A stretch of DNA of 64,000 nucleotides from Amblyomma americanum (GCF_052857255.1 NC_135505.1:30661097-30725096); one strand, 5' to 3'; counted from the stretch's first letter, positions 1 through 10,640 are shown. Notes: generated by a model not told the origin, from the letters alone. Program-made: numbers and translations.

Positions 1-470
1 CCTGCCGTGTCTGAGCCCGTTCCGGGGAGTCAACGGAGGACGGTACCACCTGCTACGGCCAGGGGTGTCTCCAGCGCTGTTGCCACCCATCCGGGTGGTG
101 CCCCCAACGCCAACAACACCGGCATCACATCCACGGCGCTTGGACCGGGAGCTTATACGACGCAGCCAGGGACGCCAGCCCAAGCACGTCGAACGCCGCC
201 TCGACGCCGGCTACTGGATCCATACAACGCCGCAGCCGCACCGAACCAACCGTGAGCACGAACGCCGACCATGAATAGCAGAACGCTAGTAGTAGACGCT
301 AGTAGCAGTGTGCCCGGGACGGGTGTATTTATAGTCTTTGTGTTTTGTGTTCGTTTTGTTGGTTTTGTGTTCTAGTGTGTGTGTCACGTAGGGTGTATTA
401 AATGTGCGTTTGTGTGGGTACACCTTTCGCCTAGTCGATTCTTTCGGTCCTAGTGTTCTCCGGGGAGATC
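1..470 (+). other. GC-rich segment, possible end of an LTR element
   Basis: Positions 7-255 are open in one frame and encode a Pro/Ala/Thr-rich, low-complexity peptide with no domain I recognise. It is followed by a T/G-rich stretch (about 320-420). A Pro/Arg-rich tail running into a GT-rich non-coding segment would suit the end of a gypsy-type polyprotein and its LTR, but I see no integrase or protease motif and no LTR pair, so this is only a guess. It could equally be random GC-rich sequence. Confidence 0.2.
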
Positions 471-620
471 CGTGACAGGCGGCGTCCGTCGAAGCGTGGC
501 GCCTCCATTCGAGGGAAATTTCTCGATAATTCAAAAGCGACACAATTTTTTCAAAGATCAGCCGGCACTCGGTCTCTCAAGTTCACGGCAAACGAAAGGC
601 GCAGGAAGCTTTCGCTTTGT

Positions 621-1048
621 CAGCCGCGGTGGCCCGTGCGACGTCAGTGCACGGTCCCCAGGAGCCCTTCACTACGGCGTCCCTCGTAATAATTGGCTTT
701 GGGGGGAAAGGAAAGGCGCAGTATCTGTCTCATATATCGTTGGACACCTGAACCGCGCCGTAAGGGAAGGGATAAAGGAGGGAGTGAAAGAAGAAAGGAA
801 GAGGTGCCGTAGTGGAGGGCTCCGGGAGTAATTTCGACCACCTGGGGATCTTTAACGTGCACTGACATCGCACAGCACACGGGCGCCTTAGCGTTTTTCC
901 TCCATAAAAACGCAGCCGCCGCGGTCGGGTTCGAACTCGGGAACTCCGGATCAGTAGTCGAGCGCTCTAACCACTGAGCCACCGCGGCGGGTACGCGTCC
1001 CTCGTAGCCTAAGTCGCTTTGAGACGTTAAACCCCACAAAGCAAACCC
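621..1048 (+). mobile_element. Older Ruka-like SINE, split by a younger SINE
   Basis: The left part (about 621-688) matches the middle of the tick SINE family (cccgtgcgacgtcagtgcac, then gagcccttcactacggcg). The right part (1007-1048) is its typical 3' end (gacgttaaaccccacaaa). The two halves join perfectly once the inserted SINE and one copy of its 12-bp target duplication are removed. The 3' end type matches the SINE at 24112-24356. Confidence 0.75.
689..994 (-). mobile_element. tRNA-derived SINE, inserted in an older SINE
   Basis: Read on the minus strand this is a full SINE. The head has a pol III A box (tggctcagtggttagagc) and B box (gggttcgaacccg-like), and the 3' tail ends in sequence close to the motif ggaaaggaaatggcgcagta, read on the plus strand. 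It is flanked by an exact 12-bp duplication, gcgtccctcgta, at 677-688 and 995-1006. The same long-tailed subfamily occurs at 12955-13218, 52708-53015 and 63176-63459. Confidence 0.92.
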
Positions 1049-1740
1049 TCTTTGTGAGAGGATTGCCGCACCAGAAAATTTTAGCCTTAAAACGCGCCAA
1101 AATTCCAGATTGCTTCCGTATTTGCAGAGCTGCTAGGCTTAGTGATTGCGCGTCATCTGACGTCAGAAAGCGCGGTAGGTTCAAAATGGTTAACGATTTC
1201 GGTCCAAAAAGTGGTCACAAAGAACTGACATTCTGTTCTCGCGGTTTTGTTAATTCATGTGTGCGCTAACAAAACAAAAATAATTGCGCTTGAAAGAGCT
1301 ACCATGGCGCGTTTCGGCTGATATGGCGCTGCATGTGGCTAACAATCCAAAAAAAGGTCAAGAACGTTCCTCATGTGTTGCCCGGATGAGCGCGTAGCCA
1401 GCGTAGCGACGACAGGAAGGAAGCAGCCGCAGCCGGTCCTGATAAGAAGCAGACGCGGGGCAAAGGAAACTGTCGAGCGGGGTCCAGGTCACGAGTGGTG
1501 ATTTCGCCGGACCAAATATCGCTGCTCACGGAGCTATCCCGGATCGACGCCTGATCCCGAGTTGCCATTGGAACAGACAACTCGCGTTCCTATAGATAGC
1601 TTGCACCGACGTCCCATCCGGTGGTCGTGCGATGCCAGTCGGCCATGCTGCCGAACCACCGCCAGACCACCTCTATATAGCTATATAGCTCTGTTAGCTC
1701 GCATCGTGTTGGTTCTCGTCAATCCGTTGATTCAATATGG
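1049..1740. other. No gene recognised
   Basis: Only short open frames occur here, none with recognisable motifs. A small tandem ctatatag motif sits near 1673-1690. Confidence 0.5.
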
Positions 1741-2061
1741 TTTTGAGTGCCACCTTCAATTGGGTGCTCCAACCGTAGCGACATCTCCAGGCGAAAGAAG
1801 CCGACTAACACGAACTTCTTCCGCATTCGTTAGATAACCGGAGGCATGCAAGTGCGAGCGCTCCAATGTGGGCTGTGGCTGGCTCGCATTAAGCGCGACG
1901 ATTTGGACCCCGACAACCCCAGTTTACCAGTGTGCGGAGCGCAATTTGAGACGGGTAAGAGGCTTGTGCCGTGGAATAAATGTTTGCGAAAACGTGGGAA
2001 GCAGGGACTACACCTTGAAGTGAATGTTGAGGTTTTGATTGACGCCATCCGATTTGTTTGA
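1741..2061 (+). pseudogene. Degenerate THAP-type zinc finger fragment
   Basis: The plus strand encodes, across a frame break, GCSNRSD, then TNFFRIR, then LWLARIKRDDLDP followed by PVCGAQFETG. This order (first Cys pair, F-R-x-P-like block, Trp plus Arg-Asp block, C-x2-H/Q-F-x-G) is the layout of the C2CH THAP DNA-binding domain of P-element-like transposases and related proteins. The final His of the CxxHF motif is Gln here, and a stop lies between the two halves, so it is broken. The assignment rests on motif order only. Confidence 0.4.
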
Positions 2062-2097
2062 CAACACAAATCCCGAGTGGGTCCCGTGTCGCTACAT

Positions 2098-2340
2098 CTA
2101 AACTACAGCACTAGGCAAGCCGGTTCGGATCGCAACTAACGACGACGGCAGAGAAAGCGGAGTGCCGAGGCCGAGCTTTTCGTTTAGTAGGCGCATCGCA
2201 AACAGGCTTCTTACCCACCTGCTGGAGAAATCCTTGTGTGCCTCCAATGATTTCAAGGCTTTCACTTCTTTCGACGTCACAAAGCTGGAAGAATACACGA
2301 CATCCCCGTGGGTCATTTCAGGGAACACATCAGCGCCCAT
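2098..2340 (-). pseudogene. Fragment resembling SWIM/YqaJ-associated proteins
   Basis: An 80-codon open frame contains VKALKSLEAHKDFSSRWVRS followed by LFAMRLLNEK. This resembles the segment that precedes SWIM zinc fingers in repeat-encoded YqaJ-exonuclease proteins common in arthropod genomes. No zinc ligands or exonuclease motifs remain. It lies opposite in strand to the adjacent THAP-like fragment, so the two need not come from one gene. This is weak recognition from memory. Confidence 0.28.
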
Positions 2341-2589
2341 CGTCGCGTCGACTCCTGGTCACTCCTCAACCCTCTGTGGAGTAGGCATCGCGCCCGAAAG
2401 GATAATAAAATAATCCAACGCGTCCCAGGAGCGGTCTGTCATCACAGGGAGGACGGCTGAATGGCTCGGCAACATGACCGGTAGCGCTTGATGGGGGCGG
2501 AAGTGACGTCACGTGCAAGTTATGTATTTTGCCATTGAAATACGATTGCTCCCGAAAATTCGGGGGGCACTTTGTTGACCTAAAGTGCG
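2341..2589. other. No gene recognised
   Basis: Short non-coding spacer up to the 3' end of the CR1/L2-like LINE. I see nothing distinctive in it. Confidence 0.4.
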
Positions 2590-2604
2590 GTGAGGCGAAA
2601 GCCT

Positions 2605-3326
2605 TTAGCGCGGTGTTGCTGCTTGTGTCACTGATGTTGATGTTGATTTGGTTAAGATGCGAATTTCTTCAAACAGATTATTGCTTGGATGATGCAATGA
2701 AGAAAATGTTTTAATCCTTAGTGCTCGTTTCTGTAAGCGTAGCAGAGGTGTGAGATAAGTTGAGTATGTGTGCCCCCATGATTCGCTCCAATAACGCAGG
2801 TGACAATGAACAAATGAAAAGTACAAGCTGCGTAATATATTGCGCGGAAAGTATTGTCTAGCCTTAATAAGGACGTAGCAGCCAAACGCAGCTTTATTAC
2901 AAAAGCTGTTCACTTGATTCTTCCAGTTAAGGTTGTTGTCAAATGTAACACCAAGATATTTAAATGAAGGAACAGATTCAATCACACAACTGTTCAAAGA
3001 AATCCTAATCTGATTAAAATCAATGTTTCTTCTTCTTGTATGGAAGACGACATATTTAGTTTTTGCAATGTTTAACGTTAATCTATCGTTACAGAACCAG
3101 TTGGAAACGGCCATTAAATCTTACTTCATGTCGGTTTGCATCGCAGAAACCGAATTACCTGTGAATATGAGGGCCGTGTCGTCTGCATACATGAGAATCT
3201 GCGAAAGTGAGACTGAACATGGAAGATATTTATATAAATGGAAAACAGTAGAGGCCTCAGGACAGATCCTTGGGGTACTCCGCATTTTATATAGCTATAT
3301 GTAGAGTCAAGGTTGTTAATTACCAC
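2605..3326 (-). pseudogene. LINE reverse transcriptase, C-terminal half
   Basis: The upstream piece has GVPQGSVLRPLLFSIYIN, the RT motif preceding the catalytic box. The YADD box itself is blurred by a frame change, visible as FRRFSC followed by MQTTRPSYS. The second piece (3114-2605) carries LTLNIAKTKYVVFH, FKYLGVTFDNNLNWKNQV and a run rich in aromatic residues before LLRLQKRALR, the standard end of CR1/L2/jockey-type polymerases. It contains the frame change between the two pieces and no usable start. Confidence 0.85.
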
Positions 3327-4152
3327 TTTCTGTTGTCGACCTGATAAGCAACTGTTGAAAAATTGCAGTGTGTCATTAACAATCCCATAGGCGGCTAGTT
3401 TGTTCAGTAATATTGGATGTGATACAGTGTCAAACGCCTTATGCAGGCCTAAAAATATACCAATTGCGATTTAGTTTCTATTAGGAGCTGAATTTATCGA
3501 CTGGGAAACGTTAGAACGGCTGTAGAGGTCGACCTTTTTGGGACGAAACCATGCTGCTGATGATAGATTACATTATAATGACTAAGGAATATCTTTAGTT
3601 GGATGGCAATTAGTTTCCCCAAAACAGTATTTAGAATGCTTGGTACAGATATTGGACGATAACTATACTTGGGTTGTTTTCGTCTCCAGATTTGTAAATG
3701 GGAACAACTTTAGCGATTTTCAGAATTTTTGGATAGCAACTAGTCTCTATCGCATGGTTAAATATATGGCATAGTGGTAGACAGAATATCGATATTATGC
3801 TTTACAACTGCAGTCTGAATACTGTCGTGCCCAACCGCTTTATTAACTGGCAATGTGCTTACTACAGATGTAATTTCCTCGTTAGTGATTGCATTTAGAT
3901 TAAAATCGGTGTGGACAACTCTAGGTAGTAGAGTAGAGGCGGACTGAAAAGAGAACTGATTTGCAAGGGATTCACCAATATTGGTGAAGTAGTTATTAAA
4001 GTCATTGACAACCTGTACGGAAAGGTCGTTAGGGGTAACGCGTTACTTCGGTCCAAGTCCTGTGACGTCCTTAAAAATTTTCCAAACTTGTTTCGAGTCA
4101 AGGCCAGGTTTTCTAACTAGATTACTTTAATAGATATTTTTCGCTCTTCTCA

Positions 4153-4668
4153 TCATCGCAACAGACTTATTCCTATAAAGCTTGAATTTGGCCATGATAA
4201 TAATAGTTTTTGTTTTGCTTCCATTTGTGATAGAAGGAGTCTTTTTTCCTTTAGAACCGCAAGTATATTATCAGTTATCAATGGGCACACAGCTTCTTCG
4301 TAGTTCCGACGTGTGCATTCGCACGTGGATTTCATTACGGCATTTGATACGGAACGGATAAAATTTTCGCACTCTATATTCACATCACTGTCGTACAATT
4401 TCACAAAATCAATGCTCTGCAAGAAGTTTCGAACACAGGCGTAATTTACTCGAGTTCTCATGTCTCTAGAATACGTATTGCAATACGGATATAAGTAAGT
4501 GCGTGGTAAACACATGAAAGTCGGACAGTGATCAGCAATAGTCATATCACAAATGACAGCGCATACAGTCATTTCATTGTTGCAGAACATGTGATCAATA
4601 AGGGATGAAGATTTCTGTGTTATTCGAGTAGGTGAAAAAATAACGTTTTTAAGGTTAAATGACTGCAT
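4153..4668 (-). pseudogene. LINE endonuclease, C-terminal piece
   Basis: The frame contains FSPTRITQKSSSLIDHMFCN and IADHCPTFMCL. These are the conserved late blocks of LINE endonucleases (the T-R-x-T region, the S-x-I-D-x-x-F/L block and the final SDH-type block, here ADH). About 100 linker residues follow. In the minus direction it comes after the inserted tail and before the decayed reverse transcriptase. Confidence 0.8.
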
Positions 4669-4794
4669 GAGAAGCAGGTAGTTGCACTCGGAACAGCCAT
4701 CTTTTAAATATCTGTTACAGAAACGGTATCACTCCCGATTTAAGTTCAAAAAGAGAACTGAAATTACTGTTCATAGAAAACAATTCCTTCATAT

Positions 4795-5229
4795 GATGGG
4801 GTATTTCTAGCATTTTGCATATGTACGCTGTACCTTTCCTTGAGCAACGCTTTTCTGTTCATGCGCATTGTTTTCTCCGTCTCTTTCCTTTACTTATGCA
4901 ACGTTCTTGTTTTTTCGGGCTTTTTCCGGCATGTACTTTCGCTTATCACCGGTGTATCATACAGTTTAATTAGAATTGTTTTGTTTATTTTCCCTGTACA
5001 AGCCGATCTGACTTCGTAAACAAAGCATTTCTGTATTTTGATTTGTGTTGTTATTATGCCGCTCTGCCATTATTTTATTTTATTTTTTTTTCCTTGTCCT
5101 CTCTTTTGTTTCTTGAATTTTTTGTAATCTGGGTGCTGGGAACTAGTCAAGCTGAATTTTCAGCTTTTTTTCCCGCACTCCCTCACTTCATGAGTGAAAT
5201 AAAGAATTTATTTATTTATTTATTATTAG
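4795..5229 (+). mobile_element. 3' tail of another LINE, inserted
   Basis: This AT-rich, gene-free stretch interrupts the minus-strand endonuclease. It ends in gtgaaataaagaatttattt and then a (TTTA)n run near 5207-5225, which is the usual 3' end of a CR1/L2-like LINE read on the plus strand. Only the 3' untranslated part is present. The left boundary is approximate, set by where endonuclease-like coding stops. Confidence 0.5.
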
Positions 5230-5673
5230 CGGGGTGGTGATAGTTTCCATATCCGAGAGAAAGTCCATTACGCTCGCGTTGAGAGGCCGGTATACCACAC
5301 CAATAGTAAAACCACTGCCGAGGTGTACAAAAAGAGATTCAACAGACTGCTTACTACATGAGCTGTCCGTGACAACCTGGTAGTTAACATTATTCTTTAT
5401 GAAAAGCGATACACCCCCACTGCGTGATGTGCGGCACCTTGGTAAAGATATCATGACATACCCGGGTATTTCAGCAGTTTCATTTTCCTTTAACCATGTT
5501 TCTGTAATTGCAATAACGTCATAATGGAAGGAGAATTGTGATACATAAGAAAGAAGATGGTCTAAATTTTTATGTATGCTGCGTATATTGCAATGCAAAC
5601 AGATATGAAATGCTGGAGACACTGGAGGGCATTCGGGAGGCATTTGGCTGATTCGACACCTTCCTGCAAACAC
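5212..5673 (-). pseudogene. LINE apurinic-type endonuclease, N-terminal piece
   Basis: The open frame contains CNIRSIHKNLDHL, HYDVIAITETWL and GGVSLFIKNNVNY, the N-terminal blocks of the exonuclease/endonuclease/phosphatase fold (Asn of RSI, catalytic Glu of TETWL). It then has IGVVYRPLN before it runs into the inserted LINE tail. This domain nicks target DNA to prime reverse transcription. The C-terminal piece continues at 4668-4153. Confidence 0.8.
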
Positions 5674-5699
5674 ACTTCGGCGTCCTAGACAAGAACTAC

Positions 5700-5790
5700 A
5701 TACAGGTTGGCAAAATGTACCGTAGTCGTTAGCACGCTCGCCTGCGGAACGGAAAGATGATGGTTCGAATCACATCCCGCACAAAGTTTT
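5700..5790 (+). mobile_element. tRNA-derived SINE head, second family
   Basis: The sequence cgtagtcgttagcacgctcg resembles a pol III A box. It is followed about 35 bases later by ggttcgaatcacatcccgca, a B box, and then a T run. It differs from the Ruka-like head used elsewhere in the window. It has no cloverleaf fit good enough to call a functional tRNA. Confidence 0.55.
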
Positions 5791-7570
5791 TTTTTCTTAT
5801 CGAGTTGAAGAGTGTAACGGACGGACGGTCGGCCCCGATCATGAGCCATTACGTAATAGAGAAAACTTGACCCCGATCTGCTATTGAAATTGAATATAAA
5901 TCTACAAAGGAAGCTCGCCCCCCACCCCGGATCTCGCCTCCTGTCCGGTTTCTCCCACATTTTTGGGCAAAGTGTGTCCACCGGCTTTTATTTTTGCTTC
6001 CTCCTTGGTGTGGCATTAACAGCAGCGCTCCCCTCCACGAAAATTAGAAGCGAAAAGGAAACTGTCGCCCCTAGCGTTATTTTCATAAGGTTTTGTTGGC
6101 TTTCACCAGTTTGCATCTTTTGTTAAGCTTACAGCACTAAGAAACATATTCTGGGTTAATTTCGTGACTATTACGGGACTAGGTTCAAAATGGACGCCCA
6201 ACCAATGGGCAAGATAGTGCCCAATCTGGATTCCTCCTCATTTCCGCTGCCGAAAATTGCCGCCGCGTTGCGACACCATCGGCTCAAAACGAGCCTTCTG
6301 GAGAAGATTAAAATGTTAAATATAAAGATTTGGACGACTTCTTTGGGCGTTCAGGCTTCACAATGTTTCTTACTTTGCATACAAAGAATAAATGCCTCAT
6401 GCTTGATTTACGTCGCAGGGCAGAGAGTTGTTACTTATTGGCGCCATGTCACAACCTTGCAGGTGCGCCTGGCACCCACCATCGGGAGACACCATCCCAT
6501 CCGCTGTCGAGCATCGACGATCACCCTTTCTTGCGCCGCGTTCTCGCACTCGAATCATCCACCATCGACTCGCCGACGAAGACGAGACGGCGGCCGGCTT
6601 TGCGTGGGCTCCGACTCGAAAAGCTGCGCGAAAACCTTCCTCCGGGGAGAGGCGCTGTGCCCTCCGGCGCTTCCTCTGCACACGTGCCGGACACGACGCG
6701 TGCGCTTGGCCTGCGCCTTTGTCCTCGTATTTTGTATGTGCGAGAGAGTGTGCGTATTTAAATGCTCTTGATTGCGCGAGGTTTCTTCATTGGTCCGGGG
6801 GACGCCCCTCAGTCGAGGCTGAAGATGGGAGCAACCAAACAGCCTCGCCGATGCCCTGCCCCTCGGCCGGATTTCGCTCTCGCACACTTCGTACTGGACT
6901 CCTCGGAGTTCAGTGCGACATAATGCGTACGAGGAACAACAGCACATAAAATTCGTCTAATAGGAGGGGGTTGTTAGGTCATAAAACGCCATTCGTGAAA
7001 TGCACGGAACGCTACATGAGAGCGCTTGAATTGGGCACCACGTGACATTTCAGTCGGCTTTCTCAAAACTCCGCACTTGCTATGCGGAGGAGTGTTGTGC
7101 GTCCCATATGTCATAGATGATCGGCTCAGGCCGCTCGTTCCCTACGCGTACTCCCACCCCTTCCACTTATCCGCCGCTGCCACGCGGAAGAGCGCTGTAC
7201 GGGTACTGTGGTCGCTGCATGATTGGTCGCCGTCTTTTCTTCGACCGTTCCCCCCTCCGCCTCGCATTCCTTCGCAAGCAATATCCGGAGTCGAGTGCGC
7301 CTATGGCAGGACTAAGCATGCATGTTCTATAGCTGGGAAGTGGGCTGTAATGATAAACGGAGCTGAAGTTTTTTTTTTTTTATGCGAAAGGAACGTAAAC
7401 ATCATCAGCGATCGTGTGTTTTCTCGTCCTTCTATCCGTGTCTTGAATGCGCTGCTGAAATATCATGCAAAACCAACTAGCCCGTCAGCTTACCCTGTTC
7501 ATACCCTCAGGTAAGTGCTTGACATTATTTCAGCTGTTCTTGCTCATATTTACAATGTCTTCCACAAGGC
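5791..7570. other. Gene-free region with a CpG-rich part
   Basis: From about 6460 to 6930 the sequence is CpG-rich, which keeps several short frames open on both strands. None encodes a recognisable domain. A tatttaaa box lies at 6754-6761 in this GC-rich context and could belong to a promoter or LTR, but no repeat pair or gene follows. A T run sits at about 7370-7381. Confidence 0.4.
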
Positions 7571-7585
7571 CAACTTCCGAAAAGA

Positions 7586-7805
7586 ATGCAGGTGGCAAAG
7601 GTGCTTGTTCTGTTCAAAAAAGGTGACAAAACACAAATTTCGAACTATAGACCTATATCCATACTCCCGATTTTCTCCAAAGGACTTGAGAAAGAATGCA
7701 GGTGGCAAAGGTGCTTGTTCTGTTCAAAAAAGGTGACAAAACACAAATTTCGAACTATAGACCTATATCCATGCTCCCGATTTTCTCCAAAGGACTTGAG
7801 ATATT
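7586..7805 (+). repeat. Two tandem copies of a 110-bp RT segment
   Basis: The block starting atgcaggtggcaaaggtgct at 7586 is repeated exactly 110 bp later at 7696, with only about one base different over the unit (catactcccg versus catgctcccg). It duplicates the RT block KKGDKTQISNYRPIS and would shift the reading frame, because 110 is not a multiple of three. Confidence 0.93.
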
Positions 7806-8371
7806 TTGTAGGTTATCTCGCTTTCTTGACAAGCATAGCTTATTAACCCCGTATCAGCATGCTTTCCGCAAATGCATGTCGACTTAACTGGCACTCCTTA
7901 AGCAGAAGGAACCAATCCTAGAAAACTTTGAGGCACGTTTAAAACCTTGTGTTTTTGCCGACTTCTCGAAAGCTTTCGATTCTATTGATCATAAACTTTT
8001 GTTTCGTAAATTGGCTTATTATGCCATTCGAGGTACGGCCCTCGAGTTACGTTTATGAGTCATACTTGAGTCACAGAAAAATTTCTGCATGTAAACGGCT
8101 TATCATCTAATGCCCTTCCTGTTTATGTAGGTATACCTGAAGTAATAATTTTGGGCCCTCTTTTGTTTAACATTTTCGTCAACGATCTTATCAACATTTA
8201 TCTGGACACCACGTACATTATGTACACCGACGACACCACACTTCTGATTTCATCCAAATGCCCAGATTTGGTCCTACGTGCTAACAGAGTGCTTTCTATC
8301 AGTGCGCTCCAGAAAATGGTCTAACAATCAACACCGAAAAAAACAAAGCTTTACTCTTTCATTCAAAAAAT

Positions 8372-8749
8372 ATGAATGTCGCATTACCTGGAGATATTGT
8401 GCTTATCACCAGTTCAATTGAAGTTGTGCGATCAATCAAATGTTTGCGCGTACACTTTGATCATGGCATGTCCTGGCACTCCCATATACATTTTCTAGCT
8501 GGCAAACGGTCACAGGTGCCAGCTGGTGTTCATTTCCTCAGGTACTTGCCACAATCCGTAAAACTGCTCATTTATAATGCAATTTTTCTCAGTCACCTTA
8601 ATTACTACTGTCTAGTATGGGGGCCAACTTCTAATGCAAACATTCATAAGCTGTTTGTTTTTCAGAAGAAAGTTCTCCATGTCATATGCAATAATCACGA
8701 TTTCCATTCCGCTCATCTCTTCTGCGCGCTCAGAACTCTAAACTCTTAA
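8372..8749 (+). pseudogene. LINE reverse transcriptase C-terminal fragment
   Basis: A 125-codon open frame carries IKCLRVHFDHGMSW (the K-Y-L-G-V block, degenerate), YLPQSVKLLIYNAIFLSHLN and YCLVWGPTSNANIHKLF. It ends in LQKKVL-like sequence. It is the C-terminal part of the LINE polymerase above. Relics of the same protein continue, frame-broken, to about 8950. Confidence 0.8.
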
Positions 8750-9168
8750 ATTGCTGGTCTTAATAAACCCTCGCTACTGTTAACTTACAGAATAGATGTA
8801 AAAAAAATATTGGCGTTCTCAGCTCTCTCACTAATCTCGAGCTCCCGAGACTTGGTCTGTTCCTCACCTACGTACTAATTATGGTCAGGAAATGTTATGC
8901 TACCTGGTGCCCAGTTTACTGGGCGACCTTTCTAGATGTATTATCGATGTGCTTGGATTAGATTGGAAAACGTTTATTATCGGCTTGAGCTATAAATGGG
9001 TTCGTTGATCTCGTTAGGTGGCCGTCAATGGATACTGGCGGCGACCTCTTGGGCTCTCGTCACCACCTGTTCTTGGGTTTCCAGGTCGGAGCTGAGCAAC
9101 AAGGTCTCCCACGGGCCCGGGGGCTCGAGCCTCTTGAGCGATATTGGTAGGGGATCTCTCGGACAGTC

Positions 9169-9414
9169 TCAGATGATGTGGTATACGGTGGCTTTGCCGC
9201 CGCATTTGCTGCACTCCGGCTTAAATTTATGCGGGTACACATGGCTTAGGATTAGGAAGAGTTTTTGAAGTTGTCTCCACAGTACCTCTCGTTCTTTGTT
9301 TAGGCTTTTATGCGGAGCAGGCAAGGTTAGCCTTTCTAGCCTGTAATGCTGAGTAATCTCATGGTAGGCATTAAGGCCGTCTCTCGTCATTTCGACGTCC
9401 GAGTTAGCATCCAC
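9169..9414 (-). pseudogene. I-clade LINE C-terminal Cys-rich fragment
   Basis: This frame gives HEITQHYRLERLTLPAPHK, then LWRQLQKLF and CSKCGGKATVYHII. The C-x2-C-x6-H arrangement followed by W/C-containing sequence is the zinc-knuckle-like tail found after RNase H in these LINEs. It is separated from the RNase H frame by a short frame break. Confidence 0.7.
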
Positions 9415-9468
9415 AGCTCGGCCGATAGATCCTCGAGCTTTATCGTGGGCTGCCTCGTTCCCCGCGTT

Positions 9469-10200
9469 TTACGAGTGAGCTGGTACCCAAACCAATTCCG
9501 CGTCTGTCCTGTCTTTCGGGTAATTCCTGAGAATTCCCAAGGAGATGGGAGATATTCTGACCTTGGCGAAATTGCCAATGGCTGATTTTGAAACGGTGAC
9601 AATCACTTCTGCTCGCGGGTTTGTCAACGCCAAGGCGATTGCCGCTTCTTGGGCTATTTCTGAAGAGTTGGTGCGTACTGTCGCGTTTGCTATGAGTTGG
9701 CCTTCCTCGGTCACCGCGGCTATCGTGAATGCTTTCTCGGGTGTTGGGCAAGCCCCGTCCACGTAGACTACGTCATGTCGGCCCTCAAGTTTCTTAGCAA
9801 GGGCTTTTGTTCTGGCCTTGCGTCTTCCTTCGTGATGGAGGGGGTGCACATTTTTCGGTAATGGTTTTACCTTGATTGTCCTTCGGAGGTTGGACGGGAT
9901 TTTTCGAGTGTCCGCGTTGAGCGCTTCCAAGTTTACTCCGAGCCTTTCTAGGATTCCTCTACCCGCATCGGTTCTAGTGAGCCTGAGCTCTTGCATTCTA
10001 CGATGGGCCTCAGTCAATTCGTCTAGCGTGTTGTGCAGGCCGAGTTGCAGTAACTTCTCAGTGGAGGCGTTGATTAGTAGAACTAGGGCTGCCTTGTAGG
10101 CCTGCTTGATGAGTCCTTCAATTTGGAGTTTCTCAGCGTTGTATAACTGTAGATAGGGGAGGGCGTAATTCATCCTGATGATGACAAAAGCTTGCATCAA
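9469..10200 (-). pseudogene. I-clade LINE RT end and RNase H domain
   Basis: In this 243-codon open frame the N-terminal part (MNYALPYLQLYNAEKLQIEG) is the end of the polymerase. From about residue 145, VVYVDGACPTPEKAF is the first RNase H block (catalytic Asp), EIAQEAAIALALTNPRA the second (catalytic Glu), and VTVSKSAIGNF aligns with the third, where the usual Asp-Ser is replaced by Ser-Lys. The frame ends at ELVWVPAHS, the usual W-x-P-x-H block. The altered third catalytic position suggests decay. Confidence 0.82.
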
Positions 10201-10640
10201 CCGACATAGATTTTTTTTGCTTAAATCCTGTTTGCTATGCGTCGGATCAGTCTAATGGTTTGGCGAACTGAGACGTTTAATTTTTTCGATTATTACGGTA
10301 TTTTGGCGGTTCTCTTGGATTATCATCCCAAGGATTCGAATGGAACTCACTTGTCTAATTACATTTCCTTGCACTTGTATGCTTATGTTGGCTGGCGGGA
10401 GGCTGGATTTCTGTCCTCTCGGAATGTCTCTTTTAATTAGGAGCTCCGATTTGGGATGAGAACATTCTAGTCCTACTGTTTAAACGTAGGCTTCTATGGT
10501 ATTGACTGCCCTTTGTAGGGTCTCTTCTATCTCCCCATCATTTCCCTTCGTAATACAGAGGGTAATATCGTCGGCATAGAAAGTGTGTCTGAGATTAGGG
10601 ATGGCCTCGAGGTAGAAAGTTGTATGAAGTGCTTTTGCGC

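Larger units (their letters stand above)
2590..5673 (-). mobile_element. CR1/L2-type LINE, broken, minus strand
   Basis: Minus-strand coding pieces appear in the order expected of a non-LTR retrotransposon. They are the endonuclease start (5673-5212), the endonuclease end (4668-4153), the reverse transcriptase core (3326-3126) and the reverse transcriptase C-terminus (3114-2605). The frame is lost several times, so it is inactive. The region 4100-3330 is a decayed part of the reverse transcriptase. A separate LINE 3' tail in the opposite orientation sits inside the endonuclease (about 4795-5229). Confidence 0.85.
7575..8950 (+). mobile_element. CR1/L2-type LINE reverse transcriptase remnant
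   Basis: Reading through frameshifts, the plus strand gives LFKKGDKTQISNYRPIS with LPIFSKGLE, then DFSKAFDSIDHKLL (RT motif A), GPLLFNIFVNDL (motif B region), MYTDDTTLLI (the catalytic YxDD box as YTDD), and finally KCLRVHFDHGMSWHSHI with SHLNYYCLVWG. These are ordered RT blocks of a CR1/L2/jockey-like element. There are stops and frame changes throughout and no endonuclease. The first block is duplicated in tandem (see 7586-7805). Confidence 0.85.
8958..10640 (-). mobile_element. I-clade LINE with RNase H, 5' truncated
   Basis: On the minus strand a reverse transcriptase with HTFYADDITLC (near 10600-10560) is followed by about 700 bp of polymerase/linker, an RNase H domain (10200-9469) and a Cys-rich C-terminus. 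The 3' end lies near 8958-8990 (aataaacg motif on the minus strand). RNase H downstream of RT is typical of the I-clade LINEs. The 5' half with endonuclease is missing. Confidence 0.85.

Noticed and set aside
6190..6949. Several overlapping frames (up to 193 codons) on both strands
   Set aside because: CpG-rich composition keeps frames open; no domain, splice pattern or conservation signal visible.
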